Of a stretch of 60,598 nucleotides of DNA, positions 17,828-26,795 are shown piece by piece. This DNA comes from CAZWSX01 sp964636985 (GTDB lineage: Bacteria > Planctomycetota > Planctomycetia > Pirellulales > Pirellulaceae). The notes under the pieces are model-generated. The model was given only the letters and a program-made list of their open reading frames with translations, did no database searches and was not told the origin of the DNA. Position 1 is the stretch's first letter. Every line of letters starts with the position of its first letter. Both the position numbers and the translations under genes were made by a program. The stretch lies in contig CAZWSX010000035.1 in the NCBI GenBank assembly GCA_964636985.1, positions 1 through 60,598 on the forward strand, in the 5' to 3' direction.

Positions 17828-18955
17828 ATGGAACAGGTTGTCGAACCTTCGATCGCTGGCAGCGCTACGGTCAGTACCGTCTCGCCTTATCGTTCCGGGC
17901 CCGTTCCGCGCGTCCGCCCTTTGCGGATTGGTCCGCACGTCATCGATCCGCCTATTCTGCAAGCGCCCATGGCGGGCTTCACCAACTTCGCGTTCCGGCA
18001 GATCGTCCGCGAGTTCGGTGGCGCTGGTTTGCAAGCGACCGAGATGGTCAACGCCAAGGGCTTCGTGTGGCTCGACGAACACGATTGCGAACACCCTGAT
18101 CGCTTATGGGGCGTGAAGGACGAAGCGCGGCCACTAGCCGTTCAAATTTGGGACAACGAACCGGAAATACTCGCCAAGGTGGGACGGCGTCTCGCCGAGG
18201 AATATCAAGTCAGCGTGGTCGATATCAACTTCGGCTGCCCCGTGCCGCAGGTGACCGAGAAGGCCCACAGCGGCTCGTACTTGCTGCGTCATCCAGAGCG
18301 CATGGCGACCATCATCACGCGAGTGGTGGAAGCCTGCCGCCCGATTCCTGTTACGGCAAAGATTCGCTTGGGTTGCACGCGCGAGACGATGAACGCCAAG
18401 GAGATCGCCAAGGTCGTCGAAGGCTCGGGCGCTGCGGCGCTAACCGTTCACGGCCGGGTTGCCGCCGACTTCTTCAAAGGGAACGCCGACTGGGATCGGA
18501 TCTCCGAACTCAAGAGTTGTTTGACTAGCATCCCATTGATTGGTAACGGCGATCTCGATTCGGCCGAAAAGGTGGTCACGGCGTTCCAAAAGTATGATGT
18601 CGACGGCGTCATGATCGCCCGAGCATCGCTCGGCCGGCCGTGGTTGTTCGCCCAAGCGGCGGCCGCATTGCGCGGCGAGCCAATCCCGGCGGAGCCAACG
18701 CTCGACGAACAACGCGCGTGTGTTCTCCGACACTACGATCTGGTCCTTAAACGCTTCGGCGAACAGCAGGGGACGATGCTGATGCGGAAGTTCTCGGCGT
18801 GCTACGCCCAAGGGCGGCCAGGGGCCCGGTATTTCCGAACGTACATCCAGAAAGTGGTCACGCCGGACGAATTCCGCGACGTGGTCGATCGCTACTTTCC
18901 TCGGGACGAGTGGCTGGCAAATCCGCCGCCTCACTGGACGGGCCAAATTGCCTGA
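17828..18955 (+). CDS. dusB: tRNA-dihydrouridine synthase, DusB type
   Basis: 375 residues of FMN-dependent tRNA uridine reductase. I choose ATG 17828; the frame stays open further upstream, but that part overlaps the metallopeptidase gene in another frame and shows no Dus homology. Seen: IGPHVIDPPILQAPMAGFTN (FMN-binding barrel start), VDINFGCPVPQVT carrying the conserved Cys, KIRLG, LTVHGR, IGNGD and GVMIARASLGRPW (phosphate-binding loop). The C-terminal helical RNA-binding part follows. Subtype B is judged by similarity of the N-terminal block and is less certain than the family. Confidence 0.9.
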   Translation: MEQVVEPSIAGSATVSTVSPYRSGPVPRVRPLRIGPHVIDPPILQAPMAGFTNFAFRQIVREFGGAGLQATEMVNAKGFVWLDEHDCEHPDRLWGVKDEARPLAVQIWDNEPEILAKVGRRLAEEYQVSVVDINFGCPVPQVTEKAHSGSYLLRHPERMATIITRVVEACRPIPVTAKIRLGCTRETMNAKEIAKVVEGSGAAALTVHGRVAADFFKGNADWDRISELKSCLTSIPLIGNGDLDSAEKVVTAFQKYDVDGVMIARASLGRPWLFAQAAAALRGEPIPAEPTLDEQRACVLRHYDLVLKRFGEQQGTMLMRKFSACYAQGRPGARYFRTYIQKVVTPDEFRDVVDRYFPRDEWLANPPPHWTGQIA

Positions 18956-19072
18956 CCCAAAGGCAATATTTCGTTGCTCGATTGGCGACGATTTGCTTGT
19001 CACGCTTCTAAAACGCGATATCTTGCGATTCTACTCGCGCCCCCTGCTTCTTTACGCTTCGGAGTTCTTGCC

Positions 19073-19558
19073 ATGCCCCTTCCCATTCCCAGTCCCAAGG
19101 CAGCCACCGACAAAGCCTTCTCGTTAATCAACGAGTTCAAGAACTTCCTGTTCAAAGGCAACCTGGTCGACATGGCTGTCGGAATTGTCATCGGCACCGC
19201 CTTCAGTGGCCTGGTGAAATCGTTTCTCGACAAGATCCTAATGCCCTTCATCGCCGTGCTTACGACGCCAGGCGGAGAGAAAGCCCAAGAAGCGAAGGAT
19301 GCCCTCGCGCATTTGTCCTCCAACATTAAAGGGGTCAACATTCCCTGGGGCGCATTCATTGCCGACTTCGTCAATTTCATCGTCCTTGGCGCGGTGGTTT
19401 TCTTTGTAATCGTCAAGCTGCTCGGCGCGCTGGTCAAGGCGAAGGAACAGCCCCCTGCCCCAGCAGCACCCACCAAGGAAGAGTTGCTGCTGACTGAAAT
19501 CCGCGACTTGCTGGCCAAGCAACAAGGGGGTCTCGCGGCGGAGGCGCCAAAGCCCTAA
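19073..19558 (+). CDS. mscL: Large-conductance mechanosensitive channel
   Basis: 161 residues from ATG 19073; an upstream in-frame start at 18974 lacks similarity. Two transmembrane helices are visible. TM1, in NLVDMAVGIVIGTAFSGLVKSFL, is the gate-lining MscL signature; TM2 is VNFIVLGAVVFFVIVKLL. A C-terminal amphipathic helix with an Ala/Pro linker follows. It is slightly longer than the usual 130-150 residues because of an extended N-terminus and periplasmic loop. It releases solutes on hypo-osmotic shock from the inner membrane. Confidence 0.93.
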   Translation: MPLPIPSPKAATDKAFSLINEFKNFLFKGNLVDMAVGIVIGTAFSGLVKSFLDKILMPFIAVLTTPGGEKAQEAKDALAHLSSNIKGVNIPWGAFIADFVNFIVLGAVVFFVIVKLLGALVKAKEQPPAPAAPTKEELLLTEIRDLLAKQQGGLAAEAPKP

Positions 19559-19633
19559 CGACGGTCGGCGATTCTCAACACACTGGCGCAGCATTAAGAT
19601 CGTCCCATTCCACTTTCGTTCGCGGAGCACATG

Positions 19634-20455
19634 ATGAAACTGGGACTGATCAATTCCGCTTGGGTCCAGGCGAACCAGCCCACGGTCTACGGGCTTCGCA
19701 AGACCAAAGAGATCGGCTTCGACGCGATCGACATTTTCATCGACCCGCTCGACGCACCTGTCGCCGAGCAGAAGCTGATCAAGGACGAATGCGACCGGTT
19801 GGGACTGCCGATTATTTCGATCGCCTGCGTGGCCGTCGGGCTGATCGATTTCAATCCCAGCGTGCAACGCTTTCACGTCGAGCGAGTAAAACGCTATCTC
19901 GACCTGGCCCACTGGTACGAGGCCAAAAATGTTTTGGTCGTGATCGGCGAATACATCTGGAACCAGGAAGTCATTCCCCCCCAGGAACAGTGGCAAACCG
20001 GCGTGAGACTGTGCCAGCAGCTGGGTGACTACGCTGCCGACCTTGGCGTGCAAATCGCCTTGGAGTTGGAGCCGTTTCACCTTTCGCTGTTGAACTCGGT
20101 CGATACGATGGTCCGCTTCATCGACGACTGCGATCATCCAGCCGTCAAGGCGAACATCGACGTCTCCCACCTGCACCTGGCCAAAGTCGCTCCGCAGGAG
20201 TTGCGCCGGCTGAAAGGCAAGGCCATTCACTGTCACATTAGCGATTGCGATGGGAAGAAGCACGGCGATTTGCCGCCGGGCCGCGGCGTAGTCGACTTTG
20301 CTCCGTACCTGCGCGAGATCGCCGCGCTGGGGATCGACGGCACGATGTCAATCGAGCTGGAGTACTCGCCTCAGCCGGACAAAATCGCCGACTGGGTAGC
20401 TGAAGCCTACACGGCGACCGACAAGCTGATGCGCGCCGCGAACTTGAGAGGTTAA
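19634..20455 (+). CDS. Sugar phosphate isomerase/epimerase (xylose isomerase-like TIM barrel)
   Basis: About 273 residues. Two adjacent ATGs (19631, 19634) exist; the second has the better-spaced GGAG. The AP endonuclease 2/xylose isomerase-like barrel is shown by strand ends IGFDAIDIFIDP, NVLVVIGEY, VQIALELEPFH, VKANIDVSHLHLA, IHCHISDCDGKKHGDLPPGRG and MSIELEYS. The Glu, Asp and His residues in those ends form the usual divalent-metal site. It probably isomerises or epimerises a keto-sugar or polyol; the substrate is not readable. corA starts 5 bp after its stop. Confidence 0.82.
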   Translation: MKLGLINSAWVQANQPTVYGLRKTKEIGFDAIDIFIDPLDAPVAEQKLIKDECDRLGLPIISIACVAVGLIDFNPSVQRFHVERVKRYLDLAHWYEAKNVLVVIGEYIWNQEVIPPQEQWQTGVRLCQQLGDYAADLGVQIALELEPFHLSLLNSVDTMVRFIDDCDHPAVKANIDVSHLHLAKVAPQELRRLKGKAIHCHISDCDGKKHGDLPPGRGVVDFAPYLREIAALGIDGTMSIELEYSPQPDKIADWVAEAYTATDKLMRAANLRG

Positions 20456-20460
20456 CGTTT

Positions 20461-21582
20461 ATGAGTTCGCGAGCTCACCGCCGACGCAAGCAGCGACGCG
20501 ATATCGTGCGGCACGCGCCGCCCAATGCGCCGCCAGGGACGATTGTCGTCGATCCCAACGCGCCCAAAACGCACATCCGATTGTTCGCTTTCTGCCAGGA
20601 CTCTTTTCAAGAGTTCGACAACGTAACGATCGAGCAGATCCGTACGGAACTTGCGAAGAACATTGTGATTTGGGTCAACGTCGAAGGCCTTGGCGACAAA
20701 GCAACGATCGAACGGCTGGGCGAGGTATTTGGACTACACAAACTTGCGCTCGAGGACGTGGTCAACGTCCACCAGCGTGCAAAAGTAGAGCAATTCGGCG
20801 AGGTCTTGTTCTACGTGGCGCCGATGGTCTCGACGAACGAACCGTGCACGTACGAACAGCTGAGCCTCTTCATCTCGCCGCGGTTCGTGTTGACGTTTCA
20901 GGAAGGTCTCCCAGGCGATAATTTCGAAGGCGTTCGCCAGCGGCTGCGGACCGATAGCGGCCGCATTCGCAAATCGGGTCCTGATTATCTGGCGTACACA
21001 CTGATCGATGCCTTGATCGACGGCTACTACCCGGCTCTTGAGCGCCACGGAGATCGGCTAGATCAGCTCGAAGACATCATGTTCGATGCGAGCAAGGGGA
21101 GAGCCTCGATCGACGAACTCCACTTGATCAAAGGAGAACTGCGGCAGATCCGGCGGGCGATTTGGCCGCAGCGCGAAGCTGTCGGCGCGCTGCTGCGCGA
21201 CTCGACCACACAGATTTCGCCGGAAACCAAAGTCTTTCTGCGAGACTGCTACGACCACGTGGTCCAACTGATCGACCTGGTCGAAACCTATCGCGAAATG
21301 GCCGCCGACCTGCGCGACCTTTACATGTCGACCGTCAGTAATCGCATCAACGAAACGATGCGCGTGCTTACGATCATCAGCACGATCTTCATCCCGATCA
21401 CGTTTATCGCCAGCATTTATGGGATGAACTTCAATCCTGACTTACCGGGCAATATGCCGGAACTCATTACCCCTTACGGCTATGTTATCGCCCTGGGCAT
21501 GATGCTGCTCACGGCGATCGCGATGCTGATTTACTTCTATCGAGAGGGATGGATTTTTCGCGGCAAAGTCGGAAAGTACTGA
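20461..21582 (+). CDS. corA: CorA-type magnesium/divalent cation channel
   Basis: 373 residues. It has a large cytoplasmic alpha/beta N-terminal domain, a long stalk helix and two C-terminal transmembrane helices (ITFIASIYGMNF and YVIALGMMLLTAIAMLIYFY). The YGMNF selectivity motif at the end of TM1 is the CorA/Mrs2 signature, followed by an MPEL loop. A positively charged N-terminus (SSRAHRRRKQRR) is unremarkable for the branch. It is probably the main Mg2+ entry route. It is tightly linked (5 bp) to the upstream isomerase. Confidence 0.93.
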   Translation: MSSRAHRRRKQRRDIVRHAPPNAPPGTIVVDPNAPKTHIRLFAFCQDSFQEFDNVTIEQIRTELAKNIVIWVNVEGLGDKATIERLGEVFGLHKLALEDVVNVHQRAKVEQFGEVLFYVAPMVSTNEPCTYEQLSLFISPRFVLTFQEGLPGDNFEGVRQRLRTDSGRIRKSGPDYLAYTLIDALIDGYYPALERHGDRLDQLEDIMFDASKGRASIDELHLIKGELRQIRRAIWPQREAVGALLRDSTTQISPETKVFLRDCYDHVVQLIDLVETYREMAADLRDLYMSTVSNRINETMRVLTIISTIFIPITFIASIYGMNFNPDLPGNMPELITPYGYVIALGMMLLTAIAMLIYFYREGWIFRGKVGKY

Positions 21583-21657
21583 GCCAGCGCTCTACTCACG
21601 GAAAATCAAGCCCGCGGCGTCGACAAACTGACGGGGCCCAAGCGCCCGCGCCTGGCG

Positions 21658-21680
21658 CTTTGCCAACTATACTGGCAAAG
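21658..21680. promoter_or_regulatory. Perfect 8-bp inverted repeat, operator candidate
   Basis: CTTTGCCA and TGGCAAAG flank ACTATAC, 39 bp before the M14-like start. The spacer contains a -10-like TATACT, so a bound regulator could block transcription. It is not followed by a T run, which argues against a terminator. Confidence 0.35.
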
Positions 21681-21718
21681 TCTCGGCGATCACTGTTTGA
21701 CACCTGCGTGGATGCGCT

Positions 21719-23428
21719 ATGGCCTTTCGATTGATCTTCGCTTCGGCGTTTGCACTTATCTTCTCCCTCGGTTTATCGGCAAACGGGCAAGAGACGCCTC
21801 CCAAGCCCACGGACCCCACGGCCGGTTACCTGCAATTTCACGAGTTCGTCAGCCGCGCTAAAAAGCTGACAGGAACTCCTCGCGTCTCCGTCGAAACTAT
21901 CGGCACCACCGACCAGCAGCGCGAGATTCTCGCGATTGTGGTCGGCGACGATGTGCAGCGACCGGGCATCGCCATCGTCGGCGCTGTCCATGGTCCCAAC
22001 TTGGCGGCGGGCGAGATTGTCCTCCGAATGGCCGAACGAGCGGCCGGCGCCACGGACGATGCGACCAAGGCCTTGCTGGCCAAACACACGCTCTACTTCA
22101 TTCCGTTCCCTACGCCCGACGCGTCGATAAAAGCCTGGAATGCACCTCGCCGGGAAGTTGCCGGCAACGGAAAGCGAACCGACGACGATCGCGACGGCAC
22201 CGCAGGCGAGGATCCGCCCGAGGACCTCAACGGCGACGGCTTGATCACGATGATGCGCGTCGAGGACGAAGCCGGGACCTACATTCCCCATCCCGACGAG
22301 CCGCGCATTTTGGTCGAGGCCGATCCGCGCAAGAAGGAAAAAGGACGCTACAAGCTGCTCATTGAAGGAGTCGACAACGACGGCGACGAACAGTGGAACG
22401 AAGACGCCGGCGACGGCATCGAGTTCAACCGCAGTTTCCCCTTCCGCTACGAACCATTCCAGAAAGGAACGTCGTCCCACTCGGCCACCGAATCAGAAAC
22501 TCGCGCGCTCCTGGACTATCTGTTCGATCGCCGCAACGTCGCCATGGTGATGACGATCTCCCCCAACGACAACCTCAGCATCACGTGGAAGCCCAACAGC
22601 GATCGCGAGCGACAAGCCTACAAGACGACGCTCTTAGCAGCCGATGTTCCATACGTCGAAAAGCTTGCCGAGCAGTTTCGCACCATCCTCGACGTAAAGG
22701 AGCCACCCGAGGCACCCAACGATGGCGGCAACTTCGTCGAATGGGCCTACTACCACTACGGACGATTTTCACTGGCCAGCCGCGGCTGGGCGATTCCCAA
22801 AACGGCACCCAAGCAAGATCCTCAGCCATCCGGCGACGCTCCCAAGGCTGACGCGAACAAACCCAAACCAGACGATCGCGCCCCTGCCGAGCGCAACGCC
22901 TTGTTGTGGTTCGCCCAGGAAGGGATCAACGGCTTCGTCGACTGGCGCCCCATCGAGCACCCCGATTTTCCTGGCAAGAAAGTGGAGGTCGGCGGATTCG
23001 TTCCGCTCGTTCGCTTAAATCCGCCTGCGGCGATGTTGGATGGACTTGGCGAAAAGCATTTCAACTTCCTGACGAAAGTGCTCGAATCGTTGCCTTCGAT
23101 CCGCCTGGCGGAAACGAAGGTCGAACCCATTGGCGGCGGCGTGTACCGCATCACGGCAACGCTCCGTAACGACGGCTATCTGCCGACGATGCCCGCCATG
23201 GGACGCATCAATCACGAAGCGTTCCCGTTGTGGGCTGAGATCCAACTCCCGGAAGGAGCCAAGTTCCTGACAGGAACTCGCAAACGCCAACTCGGGCCTC
23301 TAGAGGGAGTTTCAGGATCAAGCACGTTTACGTGGCTCGTCCAATCCCCCGCTGGCCCGGCAACAATCAAAGTCACGGCCCCAGCCGCGGGGACCGTCGA
23401 AAAGAAAATTGATTTACCTGCACCGTAA
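21719..23428 (+). CDS. Exported degenerate M14 carboxypeptidase paralogue (probable pseudoenzyme)
   Basis: 569 residues with a signal peptide (FALIFSLGLSANGQ). It aligns along its length with the intact M14 peptidase next door. The metal and catalytic residues are gone: the zinc motif HxxE is HGPN (His91, Asn94), the third ligand His is replaced by Ser281 in the TISPND segment, and the general-base Glu is replaced in GRFSLASRGW. The Asn-Arg pair (N237/R238) survives. Two Asp-rich, EF-hand-like insertions (DLNGDGLITMM and DNDGDEQWNED) are kept. It is open and full length, so it is probably expressed; binding rather than hydrolysis is inferred. Confidence 0.78.
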   Translation: MAFRLIFASAFALIFSLGLSANGQETPPKPTDPTAGYLQFHEFVSRAKKLTGTPRVSVETIGTTDQQREILAIVVGDDVQRPGIAIVGAVHGPNLAAGEIVLRMAERAAGATDDATKALLAKHTLYFIPFPTPDASIKAWNAPRREVAGNGKRTDDDRDGTAGEDPPEDLNGDGLITMMRVEDEAGTYIPHPDEPRILVEADPRKKEKGRYKLLIEGVDNDGDEQWNEDAGDGIEFNRSFPFRYEPFQKGTSSHSATESETRALLDYLFDRRNVAMVMTISPNDNLSITWKPNSDRERQAYKTTLLAADVPYVEKLAEQFRTILDVKEPPEAPNDGGNFVEWAYYHYGRFSLASRGWAIPKTAPKQDPQPSGDAPKADANKPKPDDRAPAERNALLWFAQEGINGFVDWRPIEHPDFPGKKVEVGGFVPLVRLNPPAAMLDGLGEKHFNFLTKVLESLPSIRLAETKVEPIGGGVYRITATLRNDGYLPTMPAMGRINHEAFPLWAEIQLPEGAKFLTGTRKRQLGPLEGVSGSSTFTWLVQSPAGPATIKVTAPAAGTVEKKIDLPAP

Positions 23429-23445
23429 CGCTTTAGGATTTTTGC

Positions 23446-23472
23446 CACAGAGGTCACCGAGATCGCAGAGGA
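23446..23472. repeat. Degenerate 9-nt triplicate
   Basis: CACAGAGGT, CACCGAGAT and CGCAGAGGA follow each other with exact 9-nt spacing in the gap between the two M14 genes. There are too few units to call a satellite. Confidence 0.5.
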
Positions 23473-23576
23473 CGGGGAAAGAGAATCAGCATGCCTTACT
23501 TCACAAATCATCAATCATCAGTCAATTAATCGTCCTCCTCTGCTCCCCAGCCGCCTAACTTGGTTGCCGCACCGCG

Positions 23577-23600
23577 CACAGACAGGATTGTCTGTGCCAC
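23577..23600 (-). repeat. REP-like hairpin, GTGG head (single copy)
   Basis: On the minus strand it reads GTGG, CACAGACA, loop ATCC, TGTCTGTG. It has the same format as the paired copies elsewhere in the window; the stem closely resembles those at 60351-60498. Confidence 0.55.
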
Positions 23601-23658
23601 TTTTAGGATCCTCTCAGAGAACTCCGTGCCCTGTAGCAAAAAATCGAAAGACCTCCGC

Positions 23659-25407
23659 ATGATTCGCACCTTTTGTTTTTCGATAATCCTCTTGGCGATG
23701 TGCGCGGGTTCGCTCTTCGCCGAGGGGCCCGTTTCCGCCAATCCGTACAGCACGCCGGCTTTCAATCCCAAGCCGGCGGTTCCTGCGCAGTGGAATCGTT
23801 ACCACGACTACAGTGACTCGACCAAGCTGCTGCAAGAACTCGCCAAGGCTCACCCCGAGTTCTGCAAGCTCGAGAGCCTTGGCAAGTCGTACGGCGGGCG
23901 GGAGATGTGGGTGATGACCGTCACCAACTTCGCGAAGGGGCCGATCGAAGACCGGGCGGCGATGTGGATCGACGGCGCCATCCACGCTAATGAAATCCAG
24001 GCGACCGAAGTCGCCTTGTATACCGCTTGGTATCTGCTGGAAACGCGCGGGCACAGCAAGAAGGTGGCTCAGTTGCTCGACGAGCGGGTCTTCTACATCA
24101 TGCCGATGATGAGCCCCGACTCGCGCGACGCCCACTTCTACGAGCCGAATACCACTCACTCGCCGCGCAGTGGGCAACGCCCCATCGACGACGACAAGGA
24201 CGGCCTGGTCGACGAAGACAAGGCCGACGACCTGGACGGCGACGGCCACATCACCGAGATGCGGGTGAAGGACCCCAACGGCCGCTTCAAGCCCCATCCC
24301 GATTTCCCCTCGCTGTTGATCCCGGCCAAGGAAGGCGAAAAAGGGAGTTACACGCTGCTGGGAACGGAAGGGCTCGACAACGATGGCGACGGCCAGGTGA
24401 ATGAAGACGCCGACGGCCGCTACGATCCCAACCGCGACTGGGGCTGGGGCTGGCGCCCCGCGTACATCCAAGGCGGCGCGTACCGCTATCCATTCTCGAT
24501 CGGCGAGAACCGGATGGTGGCCGACTTCATCATGAAGCACCGCCACATCGCGGCCGCCCAGTCGTATCACAATGCAGGTGGCATGATCCTTCGCGGCCCC
24601 GGCTCCAAGAGCGAAGTGTACGACCCGCGCGACGTCGCCGTGTACGACGCGTTGGCGAAACCAGCCGATGTGATGTTGCCCGGTTATCGCTACATGGTGA
24701 CGGGCATCGACTTGTATGAAGTCCACGGTGGCGAAATCGATTGGCTTCACAACACGCAAGGGGTGTTCACGTTCACCAACGAGCTGTTCACGCCATTCAA
24801 CTTCTTCCGCCGCAATGAAAGCGGGGGCTTCTTCGGCGGCGATGTCGCGCAAGAGACTTTTAACCGGCGGCTGTTGTTGGGCGACGGCTTCGTCGAGTGG
24901 CACGAGATCGATCACCCGCAGTACGGCAAAGTCGAAGTCGGCGGTATGACGAAAACGTGGCTGCGGCAACCTCCTTCGTTCCTGCTGGAAGAAGAGTGCC
25001 ACCGCAACATGGCCTTTACGCTCTGGCACGCCGACCAGATGCCGCAAGTTCACGTCCAATCGGTCACAAAGAAGCCCTTGGCCGACGGGCTGGTCGAAGT
25101 GACCGCCGTTGTCGAAAACCTCAAGCTGATTCCCACGCACAGCGCGGCCGACATGGATCACAAGATTACGCCCGCGGTGGAAGTGGAACTGAAGGGCGAA
25201 GGAATTCAGCCGCTGACGGCGCTCCTCAGCACCGAACCATTTTTCGAAACTCCAGGCGAACAAAAGCGCAAGCCGGCGATCGTCAAACTGCCGACGCTTC
25301 CCGGCCACGGCGTTCAGTACATTCGCTGGATCGCAAAAGGAACAGGTCCTGTCGAAGTTGAGATCCGCGCCACCAAAGGTGGCCGCGACAAGAAGACCGC
25401 CGAGTAG
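23659..25407 (+). CDS. Exported M14-family zinc carboxypeptidase with calcium-loop insertion
   Basis: 582 residues from ATG 23659, where a signal peptide begins (MIRTFCFSIILLAMCAGSLF); an upstream in-frame start lacks this logic. Active-site residues are complete: His109 and Glu112 (HANE), His304 (QSYHNAGG), Asn258/Arg259 (DPNRDW) and Glu375 (FTFTNELF). A roughly 90-residue insertion before the Asn-Arg pair contains DDDKDGLVDED, DLDGDGHITEM and DNDGDGQVNED, which look like calcium-binding loops. A C-terminal beta domain follows. It is probably an active periplasmic or secreted peptidase trimming peptide or peptidoglycan ends. It forms a tandem pair with the degenerate paralogue. Confidence 0.87.
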   Translation: MIRTFCFSIILLAMCAGSLFAEGPVSANPYSTPAFNPKPAVPAQWNRYHDYSDSTKLLQELAKAHPEFCKLESLGKSYGGREMWVMTVTNFAKGPIEDRAAMWIDGAIHANEIQATEVALYTAWYLLETRGHSKKVAQLLDERVFYIMPMMSPDSRDAHFYEPNTTHSPRSGQRPIDDDKDGLVDEDKADDLDGDGHITEMRVKDPNGRFKPHPDFPSLLIPAKEGEKGSYTLLGTEGLDNDGDGQVNEDADGRYDPNRDWGWGWRPAYIQGGAYRYPFSIGENRMVADFIMKHRHIAAAQSYHNAGGMILRGPGSKSEVYDPRDVAVYDALAKPADVMLPGYRYMVTGIDLYEVHGGEIDWLHNTQGVFTFTNELFTPFNFFRRNESGGFFGGDVAQETFNRRLLLGDGFVEWHEIDHPQYGKVEVGGMTKTWLRQPPSFLLEEECHRNMAFTLWHADQMPQVHVQSVTKKPLADGLVEVTAVVENLKLIPTHSAADMDHKITPAVEVELKGEGIQPLTALLSTEPFFETPGEQKRKPAIVKLPTLPGHGVQYIRWIAKGTGPVEVEIRATKGGRDKKTAE

Positions 25408-25446
25408 ACATTCGAAACAAACCAACCTCTCACCACGATCGCCGCC

Positions 25447-26364
25447 ATGATTCTTCGAATCGCCTTCGTTCTCACTTTGTCGCTGACAACCCTTTCATCG
25501 GTTTCCGGTGCTGAACCGGAGGCTACGATTCGCCACTCCTACATGGTGCTAGGGGCTAAGACTGCGATCATCGACGAGGACGGCAAAGCCATTTGGGAAT
25601 ACGCAGGCGGTTCGCGCGATGGCTTTGTTCTTCCCAACGGCAACGTGCTCTTGGCCTACAGCGACCGCGTCGAGGAAGTCACGCGCGATTCGCAGGTCGT
25701 TCTGAAATACGAAAAGAGCCCGGAGAACAGCGAGATTGGCACCGCGCAGCGGCTCTACAACGGAAACACGTTGGTGACGGAGCTTGGCAAGAAGCCGCGC
25801 CTGCTCGAAATCGACGGCAAGGGAAAGATCGTGCACGAATTCGCCTTGGATCCCGAAACCGACAACGCCCACATGCAAACGCGGATGGCTCGGCAACTCA
25901 AGAACGGCAACTACCTGGTGCCGCATCTGCTCGCGTTCTCGGTGAAGGAGTACACCCCGGAAGGCAAGATCGTCGGCCGCATGGCGACCGATCTGAAAGA
26001 GATCGGTGGACGCGAAGCGGAGAATTGGCCTTTCACGGCCATCCGGCTCGACAATGGCAATACGCTCGTCTCGCTCACGCACGGCAACAAGGTGGCCGAG
26101 TTCGATCAGCAAGGCAAGATCGTCTGGAAAGTCGACAACAACGATGTTGGCGGCAAGTTCAAAGATCCCTGCGGATCGCAGCGACTCGCCAACGGCAATA
26201 CCGTGGTCGGAAGCCACGCCGCGAACACCGGCATTTCGATGGTCGAAGTGACGCCCGAGAAGAAGATCGTCTGGACCAGCGATCACCCGCTGGCCGCGGG
26301 CGTGCATCACTTTCAAATCCTGACGACCAACGGCAAGCCCGAGCCGGGTATGCCTCTCAAGTAG
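25447..26364 (+). CDS. Exported beta-propeller protein (PQQ/arylsulfotransferase-like repeats)
   Basis: 305 residues with a signal peptide (LTLSLTTLSSVSGA). It consists of repeated blade signatures: DGFVLPNGNVLLAY, RLYNGNTLVTE, QLKNGNYLVP, RLDNGNTLVSL and RLANGNTVVGS, each with a nearby GKIVxxF/W strand. The spacing (about 45-50 residues) gives a propeller of about six blades. No catalytic residues are obvious, so it is more likely a binding scaffold than an enzyme. It follows the M14 gene by 39 bp. A decayed DUF1501 gene end lies 8 bp downstream on the opposite strand. Confidence 0.72.
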   Translation: MILRIAFVLTLSLTTLSSVSGAEPEATIRHSYMVLGAKTAIIDEDGKAIWEYAGGSRDGFVLPNGNVLLAYSDRVEEVTRDSQVVLKYEKSPENSEIGTAQRLYNGNTLVTELGKKPRLLEIDGKGKIVHEFALDPETDNAHMQTRMARQLKNGNYLVPHLLAFSVKEYTPEGKIVGRMATDLKEIGGREAENWPFTAIRLDNGNTLVSLTHGNKVAEFDQQGKIVWKVDNNDVGGKFKDPCGSQRLANGNTVVGSHAANTGISMVEVTPEKKIVWTSDHPLAAGVHHFQILTTNGKPEPGMPLK

Positions 26365-26372
26365 TCGACTCG

Positions 26373-26460
26373 CTACGCGAACAATTCCTTGACCACGTAC
26401 CGTGCACGTCGGTCAGTCGGTAATCGCGCCGGCATGGCGGAACGTCAGCCGCGTGTGGAA
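26373..26460 (-). pseudogene. Remnant of the 3' end of a DUF1501 gene
   Basis: On the minus strand the fragments LTFRHAG, RDYRLTDVHG and VVKELFA-stop appear in three successive frames. They match the C-terminus of the intact DUF1501 protein at 46251 (LTFRYQGRDYRITDLHGKVV...). Two single-base deletions separate the fragments. Base-level alignment to 46251-46331 is continuous apart from those deletions. No upstream part of the gene is recognisable. Confidence 0.75.
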
Positions 26461-26795
26461 CTGCCACAAACCGGAGACGAAACTTCGCCAAGCGGGCTCG
26501 AGCCGTGAAACTCTCAGTTTATCGCAAGTTTCCGCATATCCGACTTTTAAACGTTTCGTAACATCCTCCGCACGTTTTTGTGGGATAAAAAGCGGATCCT
26601 GGGCAAGTCAAAACGCCCCTAAACCGTGATCGTCGGTGACCACTTCAAGCGTTACAACCCCTTCGCTCGTTTTCCCACGCCAAAGCCCCCAAACCGGCTG
26701 TCATTTGCTAGATTTTTGAGAGCGATTGCCCCGAGAGTAAGCCAGACTTTCGAAGGACAGTTCCCCGCAGACCACCATTTCGCAAAGGTCGCCTT
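26461..26795. other. Non-coding stretch upstream of glgA
   Basis: Nothing recognisable beyond the DUF1501 remnant at its left edge. It presumably contains the glgA promoter, but I see no convincing -35/-10 pair or hairpin. Confidence 0.4.

Noticed and set aside
23614..25425. A 603-codon open frame on the minus strand over the M14 gene
   Set aside because: It has no signal, no family motifs and a His/Val/Arg-rich composition typical of the antisense of a GC-rich gene; the plus-strand M14 gene explains the region.
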